Source of the DNA: Pullichristensenella sp002068815 | Lineage (GTDB): Bacteria; Bacillota; Clostridia; Christensenellales; Aristaeellaceae | Assembly: GCA_040772885.1 (NCBI GenBank) | Contig: JAXGXF010000005.1 | Span: 62,001 to 126,000, forward strand | DNA: 64,000 bases | Direction: 5' to 3' | Shown: positions 15,669 to 25,157 of the stretch, piece by piece | Numbering within the stretch: position 1 is the first letter of the stretch | How the letters are laid out: every line of letters starts with the position of its first letter | Position numbers and translations under genes: made by a program | The notes under the pieces: model-generated | What the model was told of the DNA's origin: nothing | The model's input: only the letters and a program-made list of their open reading frames with translations | Databases searched by the model: none

Positions 15669-15720
15669 CGACAGGTGCCGTATTCACCAGATCTCTTTAC
15701 ATGCATACACTCCCTCGGCG

Positions 15721-16017
15721 ATGTCTCCTTTGATGATGTCGGGACTGAGCGGCGACGCATTGGAGCCAACGCTCATGCCGGACGGCGTAGAACCGGAAGC
15801 CACGCCTGAGCTTACGCCCACACCAGAGCCGGAGCTTACGCCCACACCGGAGCCGAAGCCTACGCCCACGCCGGAGCCAGAGCCTACGCCCACGCCGGAG
15901 CCGAAGCTTATGCCCAAGAAGGAGCCGGAGTTTACGCCCAAGAAGGAGCTGGAGCCTACGCTCAAGAAGGAACCGGAGCTTCCGCCGCCTGAGGATGACG
16001 GCATGGGGGAGGAATGA
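15721..16017 (+). pseudogene. Truncated Pro/Glu/Thr-rich surface protein
   Basis: 98 codons from ATG 15721. The frame is open further left, but only into IS21 sequence. After LSGDALEPTLMPDGVEPEA the sequence is a run of TPEP and KKEPE repeats ending PPPEDDGMGEE. Such P/E/T spacers usually connect a signal peptide or membrane anchor to a surface domain, as in the N terminus of the giant protein at 16974. Neither is present here, so the IS21 element probably cut off the 5' part. Whether the remnant is expressed is unknown. Confidence 0.45.
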
Positions 16018-16050
16018 CGGCTCGGGCGGTCGCGCCTCGGCGAAAAGTGT

Positions 16051-16080
16051 GCGTGGGGAGGATTTGCCGCCTCCCCGCGC
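16051..16080. terminator. Hairpin after the Pro-rich remnant
   Basis: GCGTGGGGAGG (16051-16061) and CCTCCCCGCGC (16070-16080) pair at 10 of 11 positions with an 8-nt loop. No T-run follows, so it is a stable hairpin rather than a certain terminator. Confidence 0.4.
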
Positions 16081-16253
16081 ATACGCATGAGGCCATGAGG
16101 CGCATTGCCGCCATGTGCATTGCGCTCATATTGCTCCCATCGGAGAGCCGGGATATGATACCGTTTACGGCTGGGGATACATAGACGCGGAGTGCAAATA
16201 ATTGAAACAGCAGCCGCACCAGACCCCTCGGGGTTTGACAGGGGGTCAACGAC

Positions 16254-16472
16254 GTGATCGACAAAAGAGCGAAAATCTTCAGATGCGGCAAAGAGAGATT
16301 CATTGCCAAGGGGTTCAAAGAGACAAACGTCGCCGACAAAACGAAAATGGCCGGTGTTGCCGCCGAGACGTTTTACAACTACTATCCGCTATCCATTTCT
16401 TGTGAATGTTTCATGCTATGGCATTCCATCCGTCAACGTTTCCTCCCACTCGTCAACGATATTCCGTGGTAA
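16254..16472 (+). pseudogene. N-terminal fragment of a TetR-family regulator
   Basis: GTG 16254 (AGGGGG upstream) starts the classic TetR DNA-binding domain: RAKIFRCGKERFIAKGF, then KETNVADKTKMAGVAAETFY and NYYP. Right after NYYP, where the family normally continues with SKEKLF, the sequence becomes unrelated (LSISCECFMLWHS) and stops after 72 codons. The ligand-binding domain is gone. This is a regulator decapitated by the same rearrangements that brought in IS21, and it has no plausible function as a regulator. Confidence 0.6.
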
Positions 16473-16973
16473 AGGCCATTTGGGTGCAGGGCGTGGGGGA
16501 GGGGAGTAAGAAATTGTGCGCTTTTAATAAAGCCAAGCCTTTGCATCAAAGGTATCGTGGTAAGCCAACACCGGACACAAGGCTTGATGCAAGGCAGCTT
16601 TCGTGAAAACGGGGGCTGTTTTGTTTATGCTTTGCTGAACGGACCGCATTTTTGGCGCGCGCGGGCGAAAAAACTTCACATCTTGCATAATTGACCTGTG
16701 TAGACGATTGATTTGCATGCGCAGAGGGTCTATAATGTAGGGAGAAAATGGTTGCATCCCCCCGGCGAGATCGCTGCTTTCCGTCCATACATCCGGAAAC
16801 GGCGCCATGTCACATTCCCCGACGCGGCCGTCGTTTCTCCGTACCGATCAGACGCACCCGACATTTCAGACCGCGCGCACGACGAGAGAACTTCATAGAC
16901 TCCGATTCCCGACACACGCCGGCCGACCCAGCGATGGAGGCCACGTTGGAACACATGAAGGGGGGCGCTATCC
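16473..16973. other. Intergenic region before the giant surface-protein gene
   Basis: About 500 bp without a convincing gene. Near 16540-16600 two copies of a TTGCATCAA / TTGATGCAA word form small hairpins. From 16708 it carries the promoter and a 240-nt leader of the gene at 16974. Short open frames here lack ribosome binding sites. Confidence 0.4.
16708..16736 (+). promoter_or_regulatory. Promoter of the giant beta-helix protein gene
   Basis: TTGATT (16708-16713), a 17-bp spacer and TATAAT (16731-16736). The transcript would have an untranslated leader of about 230 nt before GTG 16974, long enough for leader-based control. Confidence 0.6.
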
Positions 16974-19900
16974 GTGAAAAAGAAGTGTCTGGCGATTTTG
17001 TTGACGCTGTGTTTGCTGCTGCCGCAATTTGCCGCGGCGGAAATCGCGCCGGAGACCACGCCCGCGCAGGAAATCGCGCTGGAAAGCCCTGCACCGGAGG
17101 TTGAGGCATCCGAAGAGCCGACGGAAGAGCCGCCGGCGACGGAAAAGCCGACGGAAGCGCCTCCCGAGGAGCCGACGGAAGCGCCTCCCGAGGAGCCGAC
17201 CGAGGCCCCTCCCGAGGAACCGACGGAGGAGCCGACCGCGGAGCCGGAAGCGCCGGTGTTCTCCCGCGGGTACGCGCGCGTCGAGGCGGGAACGGCGGTC
17301 TACGGGAGCTCATCTTTTGGTGAGCGGATCGGCACGCTGACCAGTCGCTGTGCCGTCTACGCGTATGACCGCGAGGGCGACGGGGATGCGGACCCGCTGG
17401 AGATCGCGTTTGCGACGGCGGAGGGGGTCGTCATCGGCTACGTGCGCGCGCGCGACGCGGAGCCGCTCGGTGAATCGTACGCCGACGGGCTGCAGGCCGA
17501 CTGCTACTGGAACGGCTTCCCGCTCGAGGCGGTTCCGTTCGAGCCCGTCGCCGCGAAGCCGAAACCGGTCGAAGAACAGACCGAGGTCTGTGAATGCCAG
17601 ACCGAAGTCGGTGAGTGCGTCTGCGCGAACGACTGCACCTGTCCTTGCCACGAATCCGAGGTTCCGCTCGAGCCCGAGGCGCTGCTCGAAGCGGAAATTC
17701 CGCTCGAAGCGGAAATTCCGCCCGAAGCGGACGTTCCGCCCGAAGCGGACGTTCCGCCCGAAGCGGACGTTCCGCCGGAGTTGTCCGAGCCGGAGTTGCC
17801 CGAAGCGGATGTTCCGCCCGAGCCCGTGATCGCAATCTACGCGGAGCCGAACCCGGTGATCATCGGGGAGGAGGTCACGCTCTATGCCGTACCGGAGAAC
17901 ATCGTGTCGGCGATATGGCAGTGGCAGTACTCGGAGGACGATATAAACTGGATCAACATCGAGGGCGCGAACGCGCTTTCGTACGCGTTCAAGAGCGACG
18001 CGAAGAACATCGCGCTCTACTACCGGATACTGGCGCTCGACCCGGTTCCCGTTGAACCCGAGCCCGCGCCGGAAGCGCCGGCAGCGCCGGAAGCGCCGCC
18101 TGAACCGGCCCCGGAGCCCCCGGAGACCCCGGAAGTCCCGGCTGAACCGCCCGCCGCCCCCGAGGAAACCGGCGGCGATATTCTTTCACAGCTCGGCGCG
18201 CTTTTCTTTCCTGCGGCGCTCGCGGAACCGGGGGACTTTGTCGCGTCCATGTCGCTTCTTTTGATGTCCGCCGGCGAGCCCGTCGCCGCGAACCGGCGCA
18301 CAGAGGAGCTGTACCTGACACTGCAGGGCGCGGTCGACGAGGCGCAGAGCGGCGATGTAATCGAGGTGGTCGGCGACATCGAGCTCACCTCGACCGTCAG
18401 TATCAACAAGGCGCTTGTGCTTCGCGCGGACGGGTCGTTTCGCATCGAATGCGCCGACGGCTTTCATTGGCATCCTCTGCTCGCGGTGGAGTCGGGCGGG
18501 GAGTTGACGCTCGGCGGAAGCGGCTCGCTGACCATCGACGGCGCCGATCACACCAACGGCGTCGTGCAGAACAGCGGCGCGCTCACGATGCTTGCCGGGA
18601 CGAAGATCACGGGATACGGCGGCGTCATCAACTACGGCACATTCACAATGCACGACGGTTCGATCTCCGGAAACGCGTCGCAAACGTACAACGGCGGCGT
18701 GAACAATATGGGCACGTTCAAGATGACCGGCGGCACGATCTCCGGAAACTCGGGGGGAGACGGCGGCGGCGTGATCACTTCCGGCGCATTCGAGATGACC
18801 GAGGGGACGATCTCCGGAAACTCGTCCGGCTCGTACGGCGGCGGCGTGTACATAGCCCTCGGCGGCTCGTTCAAGATGACCGGCGGGACGATCTCCGGGA
18901 ACTCGGCGCCCAACTTCGGCGGCGGCGGCGTGTACGCCGGCGGCGGCGCATTCGAGATGACCGGCGGCACGATCTCCGGAAACTCGGCGCTCTCCTTCGG
19001 CGGCGGCGTTTACATCTATATCGGCTGTACATTCAAGATGTCCGGCGGTTTGATCTCCGGAAATTCGGCGCCGGTCGGCGGCGGCATATTCGACGGGGGC
19101 AATTTCAGCCTGTCCGACGACGCGGTCGTCGAGGACGAGGTGTTTCTGTATAACGATTCGAAGATCGAGGTGGAGGACTTCACCGGCAGCGTGCTCGTCG
19201 TGCCCGAAAGCTATCAGGTCGGGCGGCCGGTTCTTGAACCGCTCGGCGGGGGGACCTATTCCCCGGCGCTGCTCGCCCGCATCTCGGTCTCGCCCAACGA
19301 AGAGGGCAACTGGAGGATCGACGGGAACGGCCAGCTGGCGCAGGAGCCCAATGTGGTCAAGGTCACAATCGCAGGCACTGACTCGTACTTCACGTCGTTG
19401 GAAGCAGCGAAGGGGTTTTTTCAGAACGGAGCGACGGTCACGCTGCTGGCGGATGCCGTGATGGAGTCGGCGGTGCTATGCATCTGCACACTCACGTTCA
19501 CGTCCGAAGGCGCGCACAGGCTAACGCGCGGCCCAGGCTTGACGGGAGCGATGTTCCATGCCATCGCAGGGGGAGAGCTCCGCTTCGTCGGCGGCGGGGG
19601 CCTGACGATCGACGGCGGGGGAGTCGAGGACGTGGGCAACCGCATTGTGGTCATTGATGGTCCCATGAGCACATGCACGGTGGGTCCCGGCGTCACGCTG
19701 ACCGGCGGCAGGGCGACCAACGGCGGCGCCGTGTACAACAACGGCGGCACGTTCACGATGACCGGCGGCACGATCCGGGGCAACAAGGCGGGGACCGCCG
19801 GCGACGGCGGCGGCGTATACAACAACGGCACGTTCGCGATGACCGGCGGAACGATCTTCGGCAACGAGGCGGATCAGGGCGGCGGCGTGTACAACACGGC

Positions 19901-22838
19901 CACATGCGCGCTGAGCGGCAGCGGGAAGATCTCCGGAAACTCGGCGCGGTTGGGCGGCGGCGTGTACAACCACAATGGGGTTGCGTTTACGATGACCGGC
20001 GGCGCGATCTCCGGCAACGACGCGGATCAAAACGGCGGCGGCGTGTACAATTCCGGAGCGTTTGACATGGGCGGCGGCGCGATTTCCGGCAACGAGGCGG
20101 CGAACTGGGGCGGCGGCGTGTACAGCAACGGCGCGTTCCGGATGTCCGGCGGGAAGGTCTCCGGGAACGACGCGCTGAATTCCTACGGCGACGGCGTGTG
20201 CTTCAGCGACGGCACGCTCGAGCTCTCCGGCGAGGCGTACATACTCGACGAGCTGTTCCTGGACAAGAAAGCCATTACGTCGATCTCGGATGCGTTCGCC
20301 GGCAGAGTGTACATACGGCCCGCGGCGGTTTACTCGGAGATGGAGTGGTGGCAGGTGCTGCCGGCTCTGCCCATGCCCAACGAATACCCCTACCAGCTTC
20401 TCAACAAGCTCCCGATCCTGTGCGACGAAACGGGCGTCTGGATGATCAACCGGTACGGCCAGCTCGAGCGAAAGGGCGACGCGGTCGCCAAGGTCGCGGC
20501 GAGCGGAGAGCCGGACGCGTTCTTCGCGACGCTTGACGAGGCGATGGTCGTGGCGAACTTCCTCGGCACGGCGACGGTCACGGTGCTTGCCGACGCGAAC
20601 CTTTTGATGGGCCTGCCGATTCTCAACGGCAGCGACGTCACGCTCACGTCCGAGGGTTCGCACACGGTCTCGCGCAGCGCCACATGCCTCGGGCCGATGC
20701 TGCTGGTCCTCGGAACGCTCCGGCTGAAGGGCGGCCTGACGCTCGACGGCGGCGACGCCTCTGGGGACGAAAACCGCATCGCGCAGATCATGCCCGGCGG
20801 GCGGCTGGAGATGTCGTCCGGCGTCACGCTGACCGGCGGCAACGCGGGCAATGGCGGCGCCGTGTACAACCAGGGAACCTTCCGGATGTTCGGCGGCACG
20901 ATCACGGAGAATGCGGCGGACGGGGTCGGCGGCGGCGTGGAAACAAGCGGGGGAGTTTTCCGGATGACCGGCGGGACGATTTCCGAAAATACGGCGGATA
21001 ACGGCGGCGGCGTGAACCTGAGCGGCGGCTCGATGACGCTGTCCGGCGGGGAGATCATCGACAACGAGGCATACAACGGCGGCGGCGTGCATTGCTGGGG
21101 TGGCGCGACGACGCTGTCCGGCACGGCGATCAGAGGCAACGAGGCGGACCTCGGCGGCGGCGTGTACGTCCGTCCTTCCGTCGCGGTGACGATCAAAGGC
21201 GGCGCGTTTGAGGACAACGCGGCGGACGACGGCGGCGGCCTTTACGCGGAGAGCGCCGTCACGCTGAACACCGACGATCTGTTTGCCAACTCGACGCTGT
21301 TTTTCTCGGTGGCTCCGCAGATCGACCAAATCGTTTGCATGCAGATGAGCGGCTCGGGCGCCGCGGGCAAGTACGCGGTGAAGGCCGCGGTCTCCGGCTG
21401 GCTTGCGGAGGGCGATTTTTGGCTCATCTCGGGCATGGAGGCGTACAAGCTTATCAAGGTCGTCGCGGGCTCCGGCGAGGCGCTGCAGCTCTGGTGGGAC
21501 ACCGATACCTGGGTCACCATGCCGGACGTCACCTACGGCGAGCCGCTCAATTACACCGCGACCGTCACGGCGGACGTGGCGATCGGCGCGACCCCCACCA
21601 TCACCTACGCGGTCTACGGGACGGATTCGTACGGCAGCGCCGAGCCGGTGAACGTCGGCAGGTACCGGATCAAGGCCGCGTATGCGGGCGACGCCACCCA
21701 CTTCTACGCGCCGAGCGAGGACACGGACGGCTTCCGCATACTGCCTGCGATGCCGACCATCGCGCTCAAGGACAAGGTGGCGGACTACACCGGGAGCCCG
21801 ATCAAGATCGGCGGCGCGACCGTCACGGGGGTTCACGGCGAGCCGCTGACCTCCGCAATCACCTACAAATACTACCGAGACAAGGCGCTGACGAAGCCGC
21901 TCTCCGGCCCGCCGACGGACGGGGGCACATACTATGTGACCGCGAGCGTCGAGGCTTCGGGGAATTACGAGGCTCTGACGAGCGGCGCGGCGAAGCTCGA
22001 GATCGTCGGAGGCGAAGAGGAAGAGGAGGAAGAAGAGGAAGAGGAGCGGGAGGAGCCGGTCACGCAGATCGTCACGATCGGCGGGGTCGCGATCGAACTC
22101 GTCGCCGGGCCGACGGACGCGCTGACGATCAACGGCGCTGCGCTGGAAGGGGCGCTCGTCGACGGCTCCGGGGCGAAGAAAACGTTCACCGCGCGCATCG
22201 AGCTCGTCGAGCGGGTGAACCCGGAGACCGGATTGCCGGAGATCGCGCAGGCGATACTGTTCATCGCGGCGGAGCCCGACCTCGATGAGAACGGCGAGCC
22301 GGTGCTCGGGGAGGACGGCAACCCCGTCTACAGCCAGCGGAACCTGCAGTTGGGGCGCGAGTGGATTCAGCAACTCTCGGCACTCGGCATCACCGACATC
22401 TGCTACACGCTGGGCGACGCGGGCCTGATGCTGCCGCTCGGCGCGTTTGAGGTCCCGGCGCTCAGCGAGGGGACGAATTTCAGCGTGCGCATCGCGCCGA
22501 TCTACGAGGGCGAGCTGCGCCCGTCGGAGGAGGCCGCGCTCTCGGGATATATCGCGGTTTCCGGGCTGTACCGCGCGTACATTTCGATGGAGACGGAGGG
22601 CGGAGAGGCCGACATCACGGCGCTGCTCGCAGGCGCGACGCTCCGGCTGCCCGCGGAGGCGGACATCCCGGAGGAGGAGCTCGCGAAATACGGCGCGCTG
22701 TTCGCGCCCAACGAGGGCGCGGCGGCCCTGCTCGCGGCGGCGTACGGGGAGGGTCCGTCGGCGGACGGCGTCGCGCGGCAGTACTGGACCTCGGCGCTGT
22801 CGGGCAGGGGACTGTACGCGCTCGTCGCTGCCGGGTGA
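16974..22838 (+). CDS. Giant secreted beta-helix adhesin-like protein
   Basis: 1954 residues from GTG 16974. Signal peptide at residues 1-22 (KKKCLAILLTLCLLLPQFAAA). Then a PTEEPPE repeat spacer (30-95), an SH3b-like module (98-166), a Cys cluster (VCECQTEVGECVCANDCTC) and PEADVP repeats (236-284), an Ig-like module (286-357), and a second Pro-rich spacer with a hydrophobic patch. Three right-handed beta-helix blocks follow (about 440-722, 816-1089, 1183-1439), each opening with an L-x-x-A cap and built from repeats like FKMTGGTISGNS and GGGVY. Two MBG-type beta domains (1510-1677), a run of Glu (1678-1694) and an unknown C-terminal domain of 260 residues complete it. There is no LPXTG motif, membrane anchor or SLH domain. 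A role in adhesion or polysaccharide binding is inferred. Confidence 0.85.
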   Translation: MKKKCLAILLTLCLLLPQFAAAEIAPETTPAQEIALESPAPEVEASEEPTEEPPATEKPTEAPPEEPTEAPPEEPTEAPPEEPTEEPTAEPEAPVFSRGYARVEAGTAVYGSSSFGERIGTLTSRCAVYAYDREGDGDADPLEIAFATAEGVVIGYVRARDAEPLGESYADGLQADCYWNGFPLEAVPFEPVAAKPKPVEEQTEVCECQTEVGECVCANDCTCPCHESEVPLEPEALLEAEIPLEAEIPPEADVPPEADVPPEADVPPELSEPELPEADVPPEPVIAIYAEPNPVIIGEEVTLYAVPENIVSAIWQWQYSEDDINWINIEGANALSYAFKSDAKNIALYYRILALDPVPVEPEPAPEAPAAPEAPPEPAPEPPETPEVPAEPPAAPEETGGDILSQLGALFFPAALAEPGDFVASMSLLLMSAGEPVAANRRTEELYLTLQGAVDEAQSGDVIEVVGDIELTSTVSINKALVLRADGSFRIECADGFHWHPLLAVESGGELTLGGSGSLTIDGADHTNGVVQNSGALTMLAGTKITGYGGVINYGTFTMHDGSISGNASQTYNGGVNNMGTFKMTGGTISGNSGGDGGGVITSGAFEMTEGTISGNSSGSYGGGVYIALGGSFKMTGGTISGNSAPNFGGGGVYAGGGAFEMTGGTISGNSALSFGGGVYIYIGCTFKMSGGLISGNSAPVGGGIFDGGNFSLSDDAVVEDEVFLYNDSKIEVEDFTGSVLVVPESYQVGRPVLEPLGGGTYSPALLARISVSPNEEGNWRIDGNGQLAQEPNVVKVTIAGTDSYFTSLEAAKGFFQNGATVTLLADAVMESAVLCICTLTFTSEGAHRLTRGPGLTGAMFHAIAGGELRFVGGGGLTIDGGGVEDVGNRIVVIDGPMSTCTVGPGVTLTGGRATNGGAVYNNGGTFTMTGGTIRGNKAGTAGDGGGVYNNGTFAMTGGTIFGNEADQGGGVYNTATCALSGSGKISGNSARLGGGVYNHNGVAFTMTGGAISGNDADQNGGGVYNSGAFDMGGGAISGNEAANWGGGVYSNGAFRMSGGKVSGNDALNSYGDGVCFSDGTLELSGEAYILDELFLDKKAITSISDAFAGRVYIRPAAVYSEMEWWQVLPALPMPNEYPYQLLNKLPILCDETGVWMINRYGQLERKGDAVAKVAASGEPDAFFATLDEAMVVANFLGTATVTVLADANLLMGLPILNGSDVTLTSEGSHTVSRSATCLGPMLLVLGTLRLKGGLTLDGGDASGDENRIAQIMPGGRLEMSSGVTLTGGNAGNGGAVYNQGTFRMFGGTITENAADGVGGGVETSGGVFRMTGGTISENTADNGGGVNLSGGSMTLSGGEIIDNEAYNGGGVHCWGGATTLSGTAIRGNEADLGGGVYVRPSVAVTIKGGAFEDNAADDGGGLYAESAVTLNTDDLFANSTLFFSVAPQIDQIVCMQMSGSGAAGKYAVKAAVSGWLAEGDFWLISGMEAYKLIKVVAGSGEALQLWWDTDTWVTMPDVTYGEPLNYTATVTADVAIGATPTITYAVYGTDSYGSAEPVNVGRYRIKAAYAGDATHFYAPSEDTDGFRILPAMPTIALKDKVADYTGSPIKIGGATVTGVHGEPLTSAITYKYYRDKALTKPLSGPPTDGGTYYVTASVEASGNYEALTSGAAKLEIVGGEEEEEEEEEEEREEPVTQIVTIGGVAIELVAGPTDALTINGAALEGALVDGSGAKKTFTARIELVERVNPETGLPEIAQAILFIAAEPDLDENGEPVLGEDGNPVYSQRNLQLGREWIQQLSALGITDICYTLGDAGLMLPLGAFEVPALSEGTNFSVRIAPIYEGELRPSEEAALSGYIAVSGLYRAYISMETEGGEADITALLAGATLRLPAEADIPEEELAKYGALFAPNEGAAALLAAAYGEGPSADGVARQYWTSALSGRGLYALVAAG

Positions 22839-22885
22839 TCGGGCGCGGCGCCGCCGCGAATGGGAATCGGAAAGTGAATGCAAAT

Positions 22886-22919
22886 AGCCCAAGGCCGCCA
22901 AAGCGCGCGGCCTTGGGCT
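22886..22919 (+). terminator. Hairpin after the giant surface-protein gene
   Basis: AGCCCAAGGCCG and CGGCCTTGGGCT form a perfect 12-bp stem 48 bp after the stop. No U-tract follows, but the stem is strong and well placed. Confidence 0.6.
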
Positions 22920-23016
22920 CTATTCATGCTCCGGAGCCCGCGGCGGGCGCCGCAAAGCGGTGAACCCGGAATGCGCGCCTTTTGGACGCGCGGGATGTCA
23001 ATTTGGGCGAATGCCG

Positions 23017-23045
23017 TTGACGTTGGCATGGGATGGATGTATTCT
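23017..23045 (+). promoter_or_regulatory. Promoter of the SPFH gene
   Basis: TTGACG (23017-23022), a 17-bp spacer and TATTCT (23040-23045), 100 bp before the chosen start. Confidence 0.55.
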
Positions 23046-23144
23046 GTCATTGCGCCGGGGGAATGCGTTCGCCGGGGAACCGTTGAGGCAGGGCGCGCCG
23101 CTTCGCAAAAGAACATGCGCTTTGCGCAGGATGGAGGAAAATCC

Positions 23145-24005
23145 TTGAAAAAGAGTCTGATTGCCCTGGGTGTGGTCGTCGTGCTGGTGGTCGCCTTCTT
23201 CGTCGGATTCACCGCGAGGGTCCCCACCGGATACACCGGCATCCTAACGACGTTCGGAAAGGTCGAGAACAACACGCTCGAATCCGGCTTCCACGTCAAG
23301 TCGCCGTTCCAGAACGTCGTGCTGATGGACAACCGCGAGCAGCGCAAGTCCTTCCAGACGCTCGCGTTCTCCTCCGACATCCAGCAGGTCACGATCGCGG
23401 GCTCGGTCAACTACAACATCGACAAGGCGACCGCGATGACGCTCTACAAGGACGTCGGCACGCAGTACGAATCGACGCTCGTCACGCCGAGGCTCCTGGA
23501 GGCGACGAAGGCGGTCTTCTCGAAGCACTCCGCGGAGGACCTCGTCGAGAACCGCGGGACGCTCTCCACGAACATCCGGGACATACTCGCGACCGAGATG
23601 TCGGGCTACGGCATCAACATCATCAGCATCTCGATCGAGGACATCGACTTCACCGACGCGTTCACCGACGCGGTCGAGGCCAAGCAGGTCGCCGAGCAGA
23701 CGATGCTCCGTGTGCAGACCGAGCAGGCGCAGCAGACGAGCGTCGCGCGGGCGGAGGCGGAGCGCGCGCAGGTCACGGCGGAGGCGAGCGCGAACGTCGC
23801 CCGGATCAACGCGGACGCCGACGCGTACGCCGTCCGCGTGCAGGCCGAGGCGGAGGCCGAGGCGAACAAGCTGATCGCGGCGAGCCTGACGGACGAGCTC
23901 GTGGAGTATCAGAAGATTCTGCGCTGGGACGGCTCCGTTCCGCAGGTCCAGACGGGCGGGGCGGCGTATCCGATCATCGACATCGGGAGCGAGCCCAACA
24001 GCTAA
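23145..24005 (+). CDS. SPFH/prohibitin-family membrane protein
   Basis: 286 residues from TTG 23145, chosen because GGAGG lies 7 nt upstream and the protein then starts LKKSLIALG. One membrane helix (LIALGVVVVLVVAFFVGF) is followed by the Band 7 domain: RVPTGYTGILTTFGKVEN, FHVKSPFQNVVLMDNREQ and SIEDIDFTDAFTDAVEAKQ. A long Ala/Glu coiled coil (AEAERAQVTAEASANVA) precedes a short end. Family members form large ring or cage assemblies in the membrane and act as scaffolds. The gene has its own promoter and terminator. The length fits short bacterial prohibitin homologues. Confidence 0.9.
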   Translation: MKKSLIALGVVVVLVVAFFVGFTARVPTGYTGILTTFGKVENNTLESGFHVKSPFQNVVLMDNREQRKSFQTLAFSSDIQQVTIAGSVNYNIDKATAMTLYKDVGTQYESTLVTPRLLEATKAVFSKHSAEDLVENRGTLSTNIRDILATEMSGYGINIISISIEDIDFTDAFTDAVEAKQVAEQTMLRVQTEQAQQTSVARAEAERAQVTAEASANVARINADADAYAVRVQAEAEAEANKLIAASLTDELVEYQKILRWDGSVPQVQTGGAAYPIIDIGSEPNS

Positions 24006-24024
24006 AGACGCAATGCAAACGGTC

Positions 24025-24054
24025 GGGGCGGGGGCGGGGAGCCCTCGCCCCTTT
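24025..24054 (+). terminator. Terminator after the SPFH gene
   Basis: A G-rich arm (24025-24035) pairs with GCCCTCGCCCC (24041-24051) and is followed by TTT, 20 bp after the stop. Confidence 0.6.
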
Positions 24055-24097
24055 CGGCTGTCGGAAGCGCGCCGCCGGGAATTTTTAACATTCCCGC

Positions 24098-24126
24098 TTG
24101 ACAGCGGCGGATTTTGGCGGTATAGT
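24098..24126 (+). promoter_or_regulatory. Promoter of the methyltransferase gene
   Basis: Perfect TTGACA (24098-24103), a 17-bp spacer and TATAGT (24121-24126). It leaves a leader of about 250 nt before ATG 24385. That leader has no recognised riboswitch and no ORF with a good start. Confidence 0.7.
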
Positions 24127-24384
24127 GTTCGCATAGCAAAGAAGGAGCTGTCTTTTTGGAGATTGTTCTGTAGGGAACGCGCACAGGGGTAGACAGGCGG
24201 GAGGGCGCAGCATCGGCGCTCCGGTTTGTCATATCGTTTTGTTCCCGGCAGAACCGTGGCGGACAGCGTTTTGAAGACACTGCCGGGACATGGTTTTGGC
24301 CATGCCCCGTTTTGTTTGCCCGCGCGTTCCATTTTTCCGGTTCCGGTCTATCGCAAAACGGACAATATGAAGGGAAGGTTCACC

Positions 24385-25101
24385 ATGAAATATGAAAAAA
24401 CCTCCGCGTACGACAAGGCATTTGTCGAAGCGTGCCTGATGGGACCGAACGCGATGAAGCTGCTGGAGGAGCTTACTTCGATGTACCCGCTGACGCCGGG
24501 CGAGACCGTGCTCGACCTCGGCTGCGGCATGGGGCTGACCTCGATGTTCGCCGCGCGGGAGTGCGGCGTGCGGGTGTTCGCGGCCGACCTCTGGATCGCG
24601 CCGACCGACAACAAGCGGCGGTTCGACCGGATGGGGTTCAGCTCCGGGCAGATCATCCCGCTCCGGGCGGAGGCGCACAGCCTGCCGTTTGCCGAGGAAT
24701 TCTTCGATACAATCATCAGCGTCGACGCTTACCACTACTTCGGGCTCGACAGCGCGTACCTCGGGCAACATCTGCTTCCGCTCGTCAAGCGCGGCAGCCG
24801 CATACTGATCGCCGTGCCGGGCATGAAGGTGGACGTCCACGACAACCTCCCGCCGGAGATGGCGCTTTCGTGGAGCGCCGAGGATTTGGACACGATCCAC
24901 GATGCACAGCATTGGCGGAGGATTCTCGAGGCGACCCCGGAGGCGGAGATCCTCTCGATCGGCGAGATGGAGGGGTGCGACGAGTGCTGGGACGACTGGC
25001 TCGCCAGCAGCAACCCGTACGCCGTCAACGACCGGAAGGCGATGGAGGCCGGCGCCGGAAAGTACATGAATCTGCTCGCGATCGCGCTTCGGAGGAAGTA
25101 A
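24385..25101 (+). CDS. Class I SAM-dependent methyltransferase
   Basis: 238 residues from ATG 24385, with AAGGGAAGG 7 nt upstream. Motif I is ETVLDLGCGMGLTSMFAAR, the acidic loop is VFAADLWIAP, motif IV is FFDTIISVDAYHYFG, and motif V is GSRILIAVPG. The W-I-A-P-T-x-N loop after motif II and the acidic C-terminal half (EMEGCDECWDDWLAS) occur in a clostridial group of small-molecule methyltransferases. The substrate is unknown. It stands alone between its promoter and a hairpin terminator at 25111. Confidence 0.8.
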   Translation: MKYEKTSAYDKAFVEACLMGPNAMKLLEELTSMYPLTPGETVLDLGCGMGLTSMFAARECGVRVFAADLWIAPTDNKRRFDRMGFSSGQIIPLRAEAHSLPFAEEFFDTIISVDAYHYFGLDSAYLGQHLLPLVKRGSRILIAVPGMKVDVHDNLPPEMALSWSAEDLDTIHDAQHWRRILEATPEAEILSIGEMEGCDECWDDWLASSNPYAVNDRKAMEAGAGKYMNLLAIALRRK

Positions 25102-25110
25102 TCAACGCAA

Positions 25111-25139
25111 CCGAAGGGGGCGGGCTCCGCCCCCTTCGG
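25111..25139. terminator. Terminator between methyltransferase and DUF1697 gene
   Basis: CCGAAGGGGGC and GCCCCCTTCGG form an 11-bp stem with a short loop, 10 bp after the methyltransferase stop. Only a weak T-run (ATTTG) follows. Confidence 0.6.
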
Positions 25140-25157
25140 GATTTGGGGGGACGAGCC

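Larger units (their letters stand above)
22839..23144. other. Intergenic region between the giant protein and the SPFH gene
   Basis: It holds the 12-bp-stem hairpin at 22886-22919 and the SPFH promoter at 23017-23045. In-frame codons upstream of 23145 have no family similarity. No other gene is seen. Confidence 0.5.

Noticed and set aside
15505..15720. Longer N terminus for the Pro-rich remnant through the IS21 end
   Set aside because: The upstream in-frame codons are IS21 terminal repeats, not protein-like sequence.
18700..21250. Regular DNA repeats that could be a CRISPR or satellite array
   Set aside because: The repeats are in frame and encode the beta-helix repeat units of the giant surface protein. 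There is no constant-length spacer.
19521..22901. Very long open frame on the minus strand opposite the giant protein gene
   Set aside because: High GC creates long antisense frames. It has an Arg-rich composition, no ribosome binding site and no family similarity, while the plus strand has a signal peptide and clear domains.
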